Source: Sphingobacteriia bacterium (lineage in GTDB: Bacteria > Bacteroidota > Bacteroidia > Bacteroidales > UBA7960). From it: a stretch of DNA of 64,000 nt. A program made the position numbers and the translations under genes. A model generated the notes under the pieces. It did not search any database. It was not told where the DNA came from and saw nothing but the letters and a program-made list of their open reading frames with translations. Below are positions 56,570 through 64,000 of the stretch, in pieces. Numbering within the stretch: the first letter of the stretch is position 1; each line of letters opens with the position of its first letter. The DNA is taken from the NCBI GenBank assembly GCA_011390785.1, contig JAABRR010000017.1, positions 49,848-113,847 on the forward strand, given 5' to 3'.

Positions 56570-56753
56570 GTGGTCGGACGGTTTTTCACCTGGTGGTCTG
56601 ACGACTCCCGGTTTGTTCCGCCAATAAATTACCACAGCCCGTGGTCTGACGACTCCAAGTTCGTCCGACCACTAAAAATACCCTCACCCCAGGAAATCTT
56701 AAGCATCCATCATCCAATCATTGAAAGCAAGCTGCATGAGCAGCCAAAACCTT
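56570..56753. repeat. Dispersed intergenic repeat, copy A
   Basis: Core 56641-56753 is about 85-90% identical by eye to 57758-57869, with one indel. Its left end forms a 12-bp stem, GTGGTCTGACGA (56641-56652) with TCGTCCGACCAC (56661-56672), one mismatch, 8-nt loop. Partial extra arms (GTGGTCGGACGG at 56570-56581, GTGGTCTGACGA at 56593-56604) precede it. The frame that crosses it is not supported as a gene. Confidence 0.7.
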
Positions 56754-56875
56754 TGCAGAAACCAGAACAAAAGGAAGAGCAAAAGGTGCAGCGCACCGCA
56801 ACAAAATTACCTAATATGTTAGGAGTGACTATTGTAAAATAAGAGCGTTAATGAAAAGGGGGGAATTGTGCCGGA

Positions 56876-57133
56876 TTAGCTCTTATAAATATCTTTTCTA
56901 TGACCAACTGATACTACTGTTATCAGGATTCTGCCATCATCAATCTCATATATTACACGATATTTGCCTACTCTTATACGATAGGCATCTTCACCTTTTA
57001 GTTTCTTATATCCAGTAGGGCGTGGATTATCAGCAAGTTCCGCGATTGACTTTTTTATAACCGGAATCGATTTTTTATCCAGTTTCATAATCTGCTTTTG
57101 GGCGTATCGCTCGATAAATATGGTGTATTTCAT
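56876..57133 (-). CDS. RelE/ParE-type toxin
   Basis: 85 residues with the RelE-fold pattern: N-terminal YTIFIERYAQKQIMKLDKK, central IAELADNPRPTGYKKLKGEDAYRIRVGKYRVIYEI, and C-terminal ILITVVSVGHRKDIYK, where HRKDIY is the typical end motif. It would be an mRNA interferase or gyrase-acting toxin. Its ATG overlaps the antitoxin stop by 4 nt, the usual arrangement. Confidence 0.9.
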   Translation of the reverse strand: MKYTIFIERYAQKQIMKLDKKSIPVIKKSIAELADNPRPTGYKKLKGEDAYRIRVGKYRVIYEIDDGRILITVVSVGHRKDIYKS

Positions 57134-57327
57134 TTTTTGGCATCTTCTATTTCTCCAAAGGCCTGTTCAAATGGAATCGGATCACCTTTAAAGGTTTTCG
57201 CCTTTTTATACTCCTTAATTTCATCGAGTTCTTCGGAGTCAGCTAAGAGTTTCTCATATACTTTTATTGGAACCTGTACGGCTATCTTTTGTCCTTTTCC
57301 GTCTATTAAAAAAGTTTCCTGAATCAT
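57130..57327 (-). CDS. Antitoxin partner of the RelE-type toxin
   Basis: 65 residues. Short beta-strand start (IQETFLIDGKGQKIAVQVP), a helix (VYEKLLADSEELDEIKEY) and a flexible charged C-terminus, as in small Phd/RelB-like antitoxins that bind their toxin with the tail. Overlaps the toxin start by 4 nt, so they are translationally coupled. Upstream lies a 32-residue antitoxin-like fragment and the promoter at 57537-57544. Confidence 0.85.
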   Translation of the reverse strand: MIQETFLIDGKGQKIAVQVPIKVYEKLLADSEELDEIKEYKKAKTFKGDPIPFEQAFGEIEDAKK

Positions 57328-57406
57328 AATTTTATATTTTTAAAAATTTTCCAAATGATCTTTTTCTTCAGGTAGTGAAAGCTTAACGGAATATGTTGTT
57401 TTCAGT

Positions 57407-57505
57407 TTATAAATAAGCCCGCACCTTGCTTAAAATGCTTTCATCGTCAGTCTCAACAATGAGCGTATGTAAATAATTTTTTATTTCGGCTGTACTGGAA
57501 TTCAT
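57407..57505 (-). pseudogene. Antitoxin-like 32-codon fragment
   Basis: ATG 57505 to TAA 57407. The start MNSSTAEIKNYLHTLIVETD resembles the N-terminal helices of small addiction-module antitoxins that precede RelE-type toxins. A frame shifted by one base continues about 20 more codons after the stop (LKTTYSVKLSLPEEKDHLEN), as if a frameshift had broken a longer gene. It lies between a good -7 element and the intact antitoxin. Could also be a genuine tiny protein. Confidence 0.4.
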
Positions 57506-57536
57506 TGAATTTCTAATTTTAATGAATAGCGCGTTT

Positions 57537-57544
57537 CAAAAGTA
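57537..57544 (-). promoter_or_regulatory. Candidate -7 element for the toxin-antitoxin operon
   Basis: CAAAAGTA on the plus strand reads TACTTTTG on the minus strand, about 32 nt upstream of the 32-codon fragment. A TTTG-like element (TTCG) lies 19 nt further upstream. Confidence 0.5.
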
Positions 57545-57757
57545 ATAAAAAGACTGATATTATCGAAGTAGTGTATCAAGTGGTTGTTAGTTAAATTATT
57601 GAAATCACCTGAGGTTCTGGCAATCTTCGTTTCCCCTCGTGTTTTACCCGCGGCTATTGTTATTCAACCCTTTCAGGGCTGGGTTGGTGCTGATTTGCGG
57701 TTAAAAACCACAGATGGTTGCAGGAGTAACCAAAACTATTATGGTAGCTACCAGACC

Positions 57758-57869
57758 GTGGTCGGACGACTTTAAGCTCGTCCCACCACTAAAATACCCT
57801 GACTTAAGAAAATCTTAAGCATCCATCATCCCATCAATGAAAGCAAGCTGTATGAGCAGCCAAAACCTT
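57758..57869. repeat. Dispersed intergenic repeat, copy B
   Basis: Second copy of the element at 56641-56753. Stem GTGGTCGGACGA (57758-57769) with TCGTCCCACCAC (57778-57789), one mismatch, 8-nt loop; the mismatch is at a different position from copy A. The right part (ATCTTAAGCATCCATCATCC and following) is nearly identical. Confidence 0.75.
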
Positions 57870-58126
57870 AGTAAAATATTAGTTATATAGACTTAAATGC
57901 AATGATTGTTTTTATTAAGACCAAATATAAATAAGCAGTATATGTAAAATTAATTAGGTTAAGTCTTTTTTTTTTTTTGTTTTGTCGTCGAAATGTGATT
58001 GTTAGGAGTTGAAGATGTTTGTTAAGCCCAGAAGTTATAGGATTGTTAAAAAAGAACGCAGGTTCTAATGAAAGCTCTAAAAAAGGATAATTGCAATATA
58101 AAAACCTTCTAATCTTTGTAAATATT

Positions 58127-58969
58127 ATGGAAAATTTAAGAAAATTGGGGATTCTTCTCATGATATTCTCTTTGCTATGTATGAATGCTGAACTAATGGC
58201 GCAGTACAACGAAGTGATCAGGGATATTACATCTTACTGTTATGAACCATCCAGTCCACCAGAAAATGCAATTGACAATAATATGGGTACACATTATGTA
58301 GTACACCCCTATGTTAATTGCCCAGAGAGCTACAAGAATATTCAGTTGGATATTACCCTTAACAGAATCATACAAGCAGCATCCATTAGGATAGTTGCAA
58401 GCACGCCAGGTATTCAAGTAGGTGTTGGTAACGAAAGTAATTATCATGTTACATTGCTGACTGATGAAATATTGTATGTCGTAAAGCCCGATGGGTTTGA
58501 AACTATCTCCCTTTTCAGATCAGGCTCAGGCAGTGTTACTGAAATTACAATTGAAGAAATAGATATAGCAGGGGTAAGTATGCCCTTTGATTATGATGCA
58601 GGTGGAAAAATGACATACAGAAGTTTTTACCTTGGGATTCCAAGCCGAAAGACCGGGTATGCAGAAAACCCCACCAATCCGCTGGATTTGAACCAACCAG
58701 ATTTGGTTTTTGAAGAAATTGGGGATTTCGGAATTAGGCTATATCCAAACCCAACAGAAAGAATAGTTCGCATTGAATTAAACAACAATGTTATTCAAAA
58801 TTCAGAAGGTGTAATAAGGCTTTACACAATAGCGGGACTCAAAATAAGGGAGTTGGAAATAGAAGAAACTACTACCGATATTAATATGGAGCACTTTCCA
58901 CCGGGTATTTACCTGGTAAGAGTTACAGTAGGAAATGAGACAAAAACATGGAAAATTGTTAAAAATTAG
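58127..58969 (+). CDS. Secreted discoidin-like protein with T9SS sorting domain
   Basis: 280 residues from ATG 58127. Signal peptide (about 1-24). The next domain (about 25-165) has the look of a galactose-binding/F5/8-type-C domain: PENAIDNNMGTHYVVHP near its start and a buried strand pattern, with two Cys pairs possible (CYEPSS, NCPES). The last about 80 residues are a T9SS C-terminal domain (RLYPNPTERIVRIELN ... WKIVKN). Cell-surface or secreted binding protein, function unknown. It lies immediately before the giant SpvB/RHS gene on the same strand, so the two may be co-expressed. Confidence 0.8.
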   Translation: MENLRKLGILLMIFSLLCMNAELMAQYNEVIRDITSYCYEPSSPPENAIDNNMGTHYVVHPYVNCPESYKNIQLDITLNRIIQAASIRIVASTPGIQVGVGNESNYHVTLLTDEILYVVKPDGFETISLFRSGSGSVTEITIEEIDIAGVSMPFDYDAGGKMTYRSFYLGIPSRKTGYAENPTNPLDLNQPDLVFEEIGDFGIRLYPNPTERIVRIELNNNVIQNSEGVIRLYTIAGLKIRELEIEETTTDINMEHFPPGIYLVRVTVGNETKTWKIVKN

Positions 58970-59031
58970 CCTACGTCTGGTCAGAATTTAGTTTTTAAGG
59001 TAGTTAAAAATCTATAGAATTGTATCAAACT

Positions 59032-62000
59032 ATGAAGACAAAGAAAAGCATAAGCCCGAAACTGAAATCATTTTGCAAGATATTATTATTCATTTATTTT
59101 ATAAATATCCAATACACATCTTTAGCCACCGGTGGTGGTTTTCAGCCCGGAGGTGGTATGAACGTACCACCCGGCAGCTTACCCGGCAGTATTGATGTAA
59201 GCCCCAGCGGAGCTGCCACCTATACACTGCCACTGGAATTTCCGGAGGGTATAGGCGGCATCAAACCAGGCATTGCCATTACTTACAACAGCCAGACAGG
59301 CAACGGATTGCTGGGGTATGGCTGGAACCTGGCAGGTATATCAGCCATTACAAGGGTACCCAAAAGTGTTTTGTATGATAGCGTTGCCGGATATATCGGG
59401 TTTAATGCCGATGATCGCTTCGCACTGGACGGACAGAGATTGCTTGGTACTTCAGGTGTGTATGGTGCAAATGGCAGCACGTATTCAACAGAAAATTATA
59501 CCTTTCATGATATCCAAAGTTTGGGGGGTACAACAGCTAATCCCACATCATTTAAGATTACCACAACTGATGGAACAATAATGGAATACAATCATCGGTT
59601 ATATGCGCCCAATTCAACAACAAACGTGCATATGTGGTTGTTAAGCAAAGTAATTGATCGCCGGAGCAACTATATAGAGTATGTCTATTCCAATACAGCC
59701 GATGGTCAGGCCCGGTTGGAAGAAATAAGATACACGGGCAATCTGCGTGATCAGTTGGACCCGATGCATACCATCACGTTTACTTACAGTACTAAGCCTA
59801 ATCAATTTATTGATCATTTTTATATTGGTGGTGTTAAATTTGAAAACAATCTGCAACTGGAGAAAATTTCAATTAGCAATGGTCGGTCATACGTGTTTAC
59901 TCTGAATCAAAATAAACTGCAGAAAATTGAGTATTTAGAGGGTTCAACCCCACTTTTGAATCCTACAATAATACATTGGGGTAATGAAAGTAATATACCC
60001 AATTTTGAGTATGTAGATGATACAGGGGAATATCTTGATCTGGTGGATAAAAATGCAACCGTTGGAGACTTTACGGGTGATGGTAAAAATGAAGTTTTAG
60101 TGTTAGACAATACAACATGGGAATTGTACAAATTAACTCAAAGTAATAGATTTACAAAACTAGGTTCAGGAGACTTTCCTGATGGCAATATTACTGACTG
60201 GGCAATAACAGATGATTATTGCGATTGGATACCATTTGAACGCAATGGCCAATTAGGACTAGATGTTAAAATGAAAGTATGTGTAGATGATACAATCACA
60301 TCAAATAAAAAATTTCCCAGAACTGTTTATGATATAGACAATGATGGTATATTAAACCTATGTTTTATTGAAACAGATTTTAATGATAACTTTTTTTTCA
60401 AAGTTTATGATATAATTAATGGAAGCATAGTTGAAAATACAGATTTAAGATTAACCATAACCGGGGAAGTTAACCCGGGTGATTTATTATTAACTGGCGA
60501 TTTTAACGGCGATGGAAAAAATAATGTTTTATTAGCCCAGGAGAATTACGATGGTGATAGTATTTTGCATTTAAATTATTATTCGGAAGTGCATAAATTC
60601 AATATAACAATGCTTGGTAATTCTTCATCTGTCGTTTTCCCAGCAAAGTTTTTAAATAGCAGCCAGAATCAAATATTTTCATATAGTGATGGGCACAGTT
60701 GGGTAATTAATGCAATTCAAGATACCTTAAACCCAAATCTTTATATCTTGGATAGAATCAGAAGCATCCCTGTGTATGGTCCCTTTATATACCCCGGTGA
60801 TTATAACGGAGACGGTTTAATAGATGTTCTGGCTTATAGTGAAATTGAAGAAGAATGGGAATTATTTCAATCCAATGGGTTGGGTAACGTTGAAAAAGTT
60901 TCGGAAGATAAGGTTCCGATTTTAGGCTCACCGTATGAATTATATTTTGACACCCCTGATAAATACATTGCCCATCAGTATTTTGAGGGCATTCCTTACC
61001 CTGATTATACAGTTTTTAAGAATATTTTTTCTGCCGGGGATTTTAATGGTGATGGTAAGACAGATATAATTCAATTTCAACGGCAAGTTGAAATGAAGTT
61101 TATTATGGCCAATAATGAAGAATTCATAGACATTGATCCACCTGTTTATCATCCCGATACTTTTCATCTAGAAAAGTTTACTGCCAAATATTATCAGTTT
61201 ACATACTATTCAACTGGAGATGGCTTTAATGAAATGTATTCCATTGAAGATTGTGCTAGTTATATATACCCGGAAGGCCCGGGAAATTTACCTATACTAG
61301 ATAGTATCGGAAGCGGGGCTTTTGGTGCTATTGAATTTAAAAGAAGTATAGATAAATCCTATCTTTGGCCTTACACAGGAAAGTTTCCAATACTTCATGG
61401 AGATTTTGAAAGCATAGGTGAACCCCAAATATTATTAAATAGTATGCAATACCATACTACGCCATCCGAAGCAATATTTAAATTTCATAGCGATACTCTT
61501 AAAAACCTTGTTACAAACATAACTAACGGCAATGGAGTTAAAACTGAAATTCAATACGACTGGCTATACAATCCATCTGTATATACCCTCACCAAAACTC
61601 CTGTAGCCGAGCCACTCGTGGAGCGACATCTGCCCATCAGGGTTGTATCAGGTATTAAAACTCTTATGCCAATAGCTGCTGATACAGATAAGGTGCTATC
61701 TGATATTACGTATCAGTATAAGACGGCCAGATTGCACCTCAACCGTGGATTTCTGGGTTTTAAGCAAACCATAGTTTACGATGATATAAGTAAAACTACT
61801 CATACATCAACATTTGACATCAATTCTACATATTATGTGCCTTACCTAAAGGAAATTACAACCCGGAAGAATTCTACCAACCTTACACGTACCACCTATA
61901 CACCTGTTTTTATTTCAAAAGGTGGCCCTTTATATCTTACCTATAATCAAATGGTGGAGCAACGCGATTTATTGACCAATACATACTCTATCAGGGAAAC

Positions 62001-64000
62001 AACTTTGGATCATGACCATGGTACACTGGAAGAAACCCTGGAAAGCTACCGATCGGGTGATTTGGTAGATGCAACCATTCGAACCGAATATACCAATAAT
62101 GGCCCATTCAGGCAGCCAACACTTGTGCGAACAACCCGAACCCAGGGGGGTAACTCCTTTACTCAGCAGAATCAATTTAGTTATTATAATGAAGTAAATG
62201 GTGCTAATATCCGCACTACAACCGATAATAATGGGATTGTGACCACATACTCGTATCACTATGACAATACGAATGTTGCTACGATTGTAAACTCCGGCAC
62301 AGGCATTACGGAAAGTTATACCTATGATGCGACAAATCGGTTGCCCGTAAGAACGGAAACTACACATTCAAGTGAGCCCTCGGTGATTTTGGTGAATAGA
62401 GCAAGTTATCATCCCGTTTTTGAAAGACCAGATACTCTTACTGATATTAATGGGCTAAGCACTTTGCATGACTACGATAACTACGGAGCCTTAAAAAACA
62501 CCGTGCATCCCGATGGAAGTACCGAAGTTAGAGAATATGGATGGGAAAACCCTTACCGGTGGTACCAAAAAACTACCAATACGATTGGGGATGAAGTGAT
62601 TGTTTATTATGATCTTGCCGGTAGAGAAGTAGAATCAAAAACCACTCCTGCCGGTGGGCAAATGATAACGGTTAACACAACCTATAACCCCGATGGTACT
62701 GTTAAAGAAACCAATTCTACCCTCGATGGAGTAACATCCTACCTTTACTGGAATAATGGTAGATTGCGAAGTGTTACTGCCAAAGGTAGAACGAAGAGCT
62801 ATTCATACATAACCGGCTCTAACCAAATCAGGAGCACTGTAAACGGAGTAAATAAAACAGAAGTGTTCAATGCTTTAGGCCAACTCAAAAGTGTTACCGA
62901 TCCTGGTGGTACTATCACCTACCAGTACCACGAAACTGGTCAGCCATCCAGTATTAACTATAATGGTACTATTACAACTATAACCTACGACAGTAATGGA
63001 AGACAAATTGCTCTAAACGATCCTAATGCTGGTACCAGTAGTTTTAGTTACGACAATCTCAATCGAATTACCCAACAAACAGATGGCAATAATGTAAGCA
63101 CGAGCATTCAATATGATAATTTTGGCCGAATTGAGCAAAAGACCCAAAGCAAAACCGGCCAGCCTACCCGGGTTGTTGATTACCAATACTATGAAACAGA
63201 GCTTCACTGGGGCCGTCTCTACTCCACTACCGATCAGCTGTCGGGCATCAGCACAACTTATGAGTATGATGATGTGGGCCGTACCACCCGGCAGACCGAA
63301 AATATTGATGGGACAAATTACACCTATAATTATTCTTACGACCAATACGGTAGATTAGATAGTTTGATATATCCTTTCGGGGTAGCCATCACCCATAGCT
63401 ACAACGGTAATTATTTGTCAAGTATTAAGGATTGTGGGACGGGTCAGAACCTTTTCTCCAATATGCAATACAACGAACGAGGTCAGCTTTTGGGGTACGG
63501 TGCATCAGGGGGGCGCCCGTTTAGCCAAAGTTATGATAGCTATGGCTACCCATCATCAACTTCTATTGGAAAGAATTACCCTGAGTATGGTAGCGATGTA
63601 ACTTTGAAATATACCATAGACCCTGTAACCCTAAACCTGACCAGGCGCCAAAAATGGTCAAATAACAGCACAACCCTGTTGTTTACCGAAGATTTTGCCT
63701 ACGATCCGCTTGACAGGCTAAAGGAATGGGAAATAACTAATTCCCAGGGCAGTTCACAGGCCTATACGGTTAATTATTCACTCAATGGCAATATTACGCA
63801 TAAATCAGATATGGGTCTATATGCATATAACCCATCTACACCTAATGCAGTAGAGTATGTTCACAGCCTGGAAGGTGAAGCACAAAGTGTTGCAGATAAC
63901 CTTATATCTTACAATCTTTTCAATAAAACATCAGAGATGGTTGTTATTCAAAACGACATAGAGATAAGCAACTATACCATAGCCTACGGCCCCAATGATC
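59032..64000 (+). CDS. Giant SpvB/FG-GAP/RHS-repeat secreted protein, partial (runs off right edge)
   Basis: Open frame of 1656 codons with no stop before the window ends. Signal peptide (about 1-32). SpvB-type N-terminal domain (from about 35: GGGMNVPPGSLPGSIDVSPSG... ITYNSQTGNGLLGYGWNL). Four calcium-binding FG-GAP/VCBS motifs of the D-F/Y-x-G-D-G kind at residues 346, 490, 590 and 670. A Tc/TcdB-like middle with NRGFLGFKQ at about 904. YD/RHS repeats (for example YEYDDVGRTTRQTEN) from about 1100 on. RHS proteins encapsulate a C-terminal effector, usually toxic; that end is outside the window. The gene follows the T9SS protein by 62 nt. Confidence 0.9.
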   Translation, partial: MKTKKSISPKLKSFCKILLFIYFINIQYTSLATGGGFQPGGGMNVPPGSLPGSIDVSPSGAATYTLPLEFPEGIGGIKPGIAITYNSQTGNGLLGYGWNLAGISAITRVPKSVLYDSVAGYIGFNADDRFALDGQRLLGTSGVYGANGSTYSTENYTFHDIQSLGGTTANPTSFKITTTDGTIMEYNHRLYAPNSTTNVHMWLLSKVIDRRSNYIEYVYSNTADGQARLEEIRYTGNLRDQLDPMHTITFTYSTKPNQFIDHFYIGGVKFENNLQLEKISISNGRSYVFTLNQNKLQKIEYLEGSTPLLNPTIIHWGNESNIPNFEYVDDTGEYLDLVDKNATVGDFTGDGKNEVLVLDNTTWELYKLTQSNRFTKLGSGDFPDGNITDWAITDDYCDWIPFERNGQLGLDVKMKVCVDDTITSNKKFPRTVYDIDNDGILNLCFIETDFNDNFFFKVYDIINGSIVENTDLRLTITGEVNPGDLLLTGDFNGDGKNNVLLAQENYDGDSILHLNYYSEVHKFNITMLGNSSSVVFPAKFLNSSQNQIFSYSDGHSWVINAIQDTLNPNLYILDRIRSIPVYGPFIYPGDYNGDGLIDVLAYSEIEEEWELFQSNGLGNVEKVSEDKVPILGSPYELYFDTPDKYIAHQYFEGIPYPDYTVFKNIFSAGDFNGDGKTDIIQFQRQVEMKFIMANNEEFIDIDPPVYHPDTFHLEKFTAKYYQFTYYSTGDGFNEMYSIEDCASYIYPEGPGNLPILDSIGSGAFGAIEFKRSIDKSYLWPYTGKFPILHGDFESIGEPQILLNSMQYHTTPSEAIFKFHSDTLKNLVTNITNGNGVKTEIQYDWLYNPSVYTLTKTPVAEPLVERHLPIRVVSGIKTLMPIAADTDKVLSDITYQYKTARLHLNRGFLGFKQTIVYDDISKTTHTSTFDINSTYYVPYLKEITTRKNSTNLTRTTYTPVFISKGGPLYLTYNQMVEQRDLLTNTYSIRETTLDHDHGTLEETLESYRSGDLVDATIRTEYTNNGPFRQPTLVRTTRTQGGNSFTQQNQFSYYNEVNGANIRTTTDNNGIVTTYSYHYDNTNVATIVNSGTGITESYTYDATNRLPVRTETTHSSEPSVILVNRASYHPVFERPDTLTDINGLSTLHDYDNYGALKNTVHPDGSTEVREYGWENPYRWYQKTTNTIGDEVIVYYDLAGREVESKTTPAGGQMITVNTTYNPDGTVKETNSTLDGVTSYLYWNNGRLRSVTAKGRTKSYSYITGSNQIRSTVNGVNKTEVFNALGQLKSVTDPGGTITYQYHETGQPSSINYNGTITTITYDSNGRQIALNDPNAGTSSFSYDNLNRITQQTDGNNVSTSIQYDNFGRIEQKTQSKTGQPTRVVDYQYYETELHWGRLYSTTDQLSGISTTYEYDDVGRTTRQTENIDGTNYTYNYSYDQYGRLDSLIYPFGVAITHSYNGNYLSSIKDCGTGQNLFSNMQYNERGQLLGYGASGGRPFSQSYDSYGYPSSTSIGKNYPEYGSDVTLKYTIDPVTLNLTRRQKWSNNSTTLLFTEDFAYDPLDRLKEWEITNSQGSSQAYTVNYSLNGNITHKSDMGLYAYNPSTPNAVEYVHSLEGEAQSVADNLISYNLFNKTSEMVVIQNDIEISNYTIAYGPND

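Larger units (their letters stand above)
57506..58126. other. Gene-poor region with repeats
   Basis: About 620 nt between the toxin-antitoxin module and the T9SS protein. It holds the TA promoter, a pyrimidine/Gly-rich patch around 57640-57720 that looks like another intergenic repeat (contains AACCC ... GGGTT), repeat copy B, then AT-rich DNA with a poly-T run near 57968-57980. No gene can be supported. Confidence 0.45.

Noticed and set aside
56447..56842. 131-codon plus-strand frame between the mutL operon and the toxin gene
   Set aside because: It crosses repeat copy A, and the same peptide-like pattern (WSDDSKFV) recurs in copy B at 57758 where it is stopped after a few codons; it also overlaps the mutL-operon promoter. 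Better explained as repeat DNA.
57584..57775. 63-codon plus-strand frame
   Set aside because: Composed of intergenic repeat-like DNA (Pro/Gly-rich) leading into repeat copy B; no domain or promoter seen.

Overview
The window is a chromosomal segment of a member of the Bacteroidota, most likely a Bacteroidales- or Marinilabiliales-like anaerobe or marine/sediment bacterium (the order is inference). Support for the phylum: five secreted proteins end in a type IX secretion (T9SS) C-terminal sorting domain; a TonB-receptor-like N-terminus sits at the left edge; promoters fit the Bacteroidota pattern TTTG - about 16-21 nt - TAnnTTTG; the DNA is AT-rich; and CcmB/CcmC/CcmE, KdsA, class II LysS and tandem rhomboids are of the types common in that phylum.

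Layout. 1-5007: start of a TonB-receptor-like gene on the minus strand, a secreted endonuclease/exonuclease/phosphatase (EEP) protein, a small Lys/Ala-repeat protein and a hybrid histidine kinase. 5051-9241 (minus): a glycan operon of flippase, GT4 glycosyltransferase and an asparagine-synthetase-like protein. 9425-13934: fructose-bisphosphatase and Mfd. 14078-15500 (minus): a DUF1847 + OsmC pair and a zinc-ribbon-only transposase-like gene. 15805-21525: a giant SprB-repeat adhesin, then a partial cytochrome c maturation cluster ccmB-ccmC-ccmD-ccmE. 21591-24512 (minus): T9SS-exported M14 carboxypeptidase. 24881-28941: lysS, a GH3-family acyl-amido synthetase and a LysE-type exporter. 28956-31837 (minus): a small membrane protein and penicillin acylase. 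32091-37611: PEGA/beta-barrel protein, lipoprotein, gltX and an M23 peptidase. 37614-40419 (minus): transglutaminase-like protein, threonylcarbamoyl-AMP synthase, cupin and kdsA, followed at 40549-41424 by a nucleoside phosphorylase. 41692-47219: a repeat adhesin with eight exactly 83-residue repeats, then cinA. 47290-50025 (minus): a four-fasciclin-domain surface protein. 50436-50513: tRNA-His. 50577-56444 (minus): a small outer-membrane-like protein, then the operon hypothetical - mutL - rhomboid - rhomboid - EEP protein. 56447-58126: a gene-poor island of dispersed repeats with a RelE-type toxin/antitoxin pair. 58127-64000: a small T9SS cargo protein and the first 1656 codons of an SpvB/FG-GAP/RHS-repeat secreted protein that runs off the right edge.

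How the genes work together. Housekeeping genes (mfd, mutL, lysS, gltX, fbp, kdsA, tRNA-His, cinA) are interleaved with cell-surface genes: T9SS cargo, adhesins, lipoprotein, envelope peptidases, and glycan transfer and flipping. Accessory signals most worth a second look are the SpvB/RHS protein at the right edge, the repeat/toxin-antitoxin island, a perfect TTACGTA-AAG-TACGTAA palindrome upstream of the SprB adhesin, the asparagine-synthetase-like protein in the glycan operon, and the GH3-plus-exporter pair. All assignments come from reading the sequence and from knowledge of the families; no database search was run.
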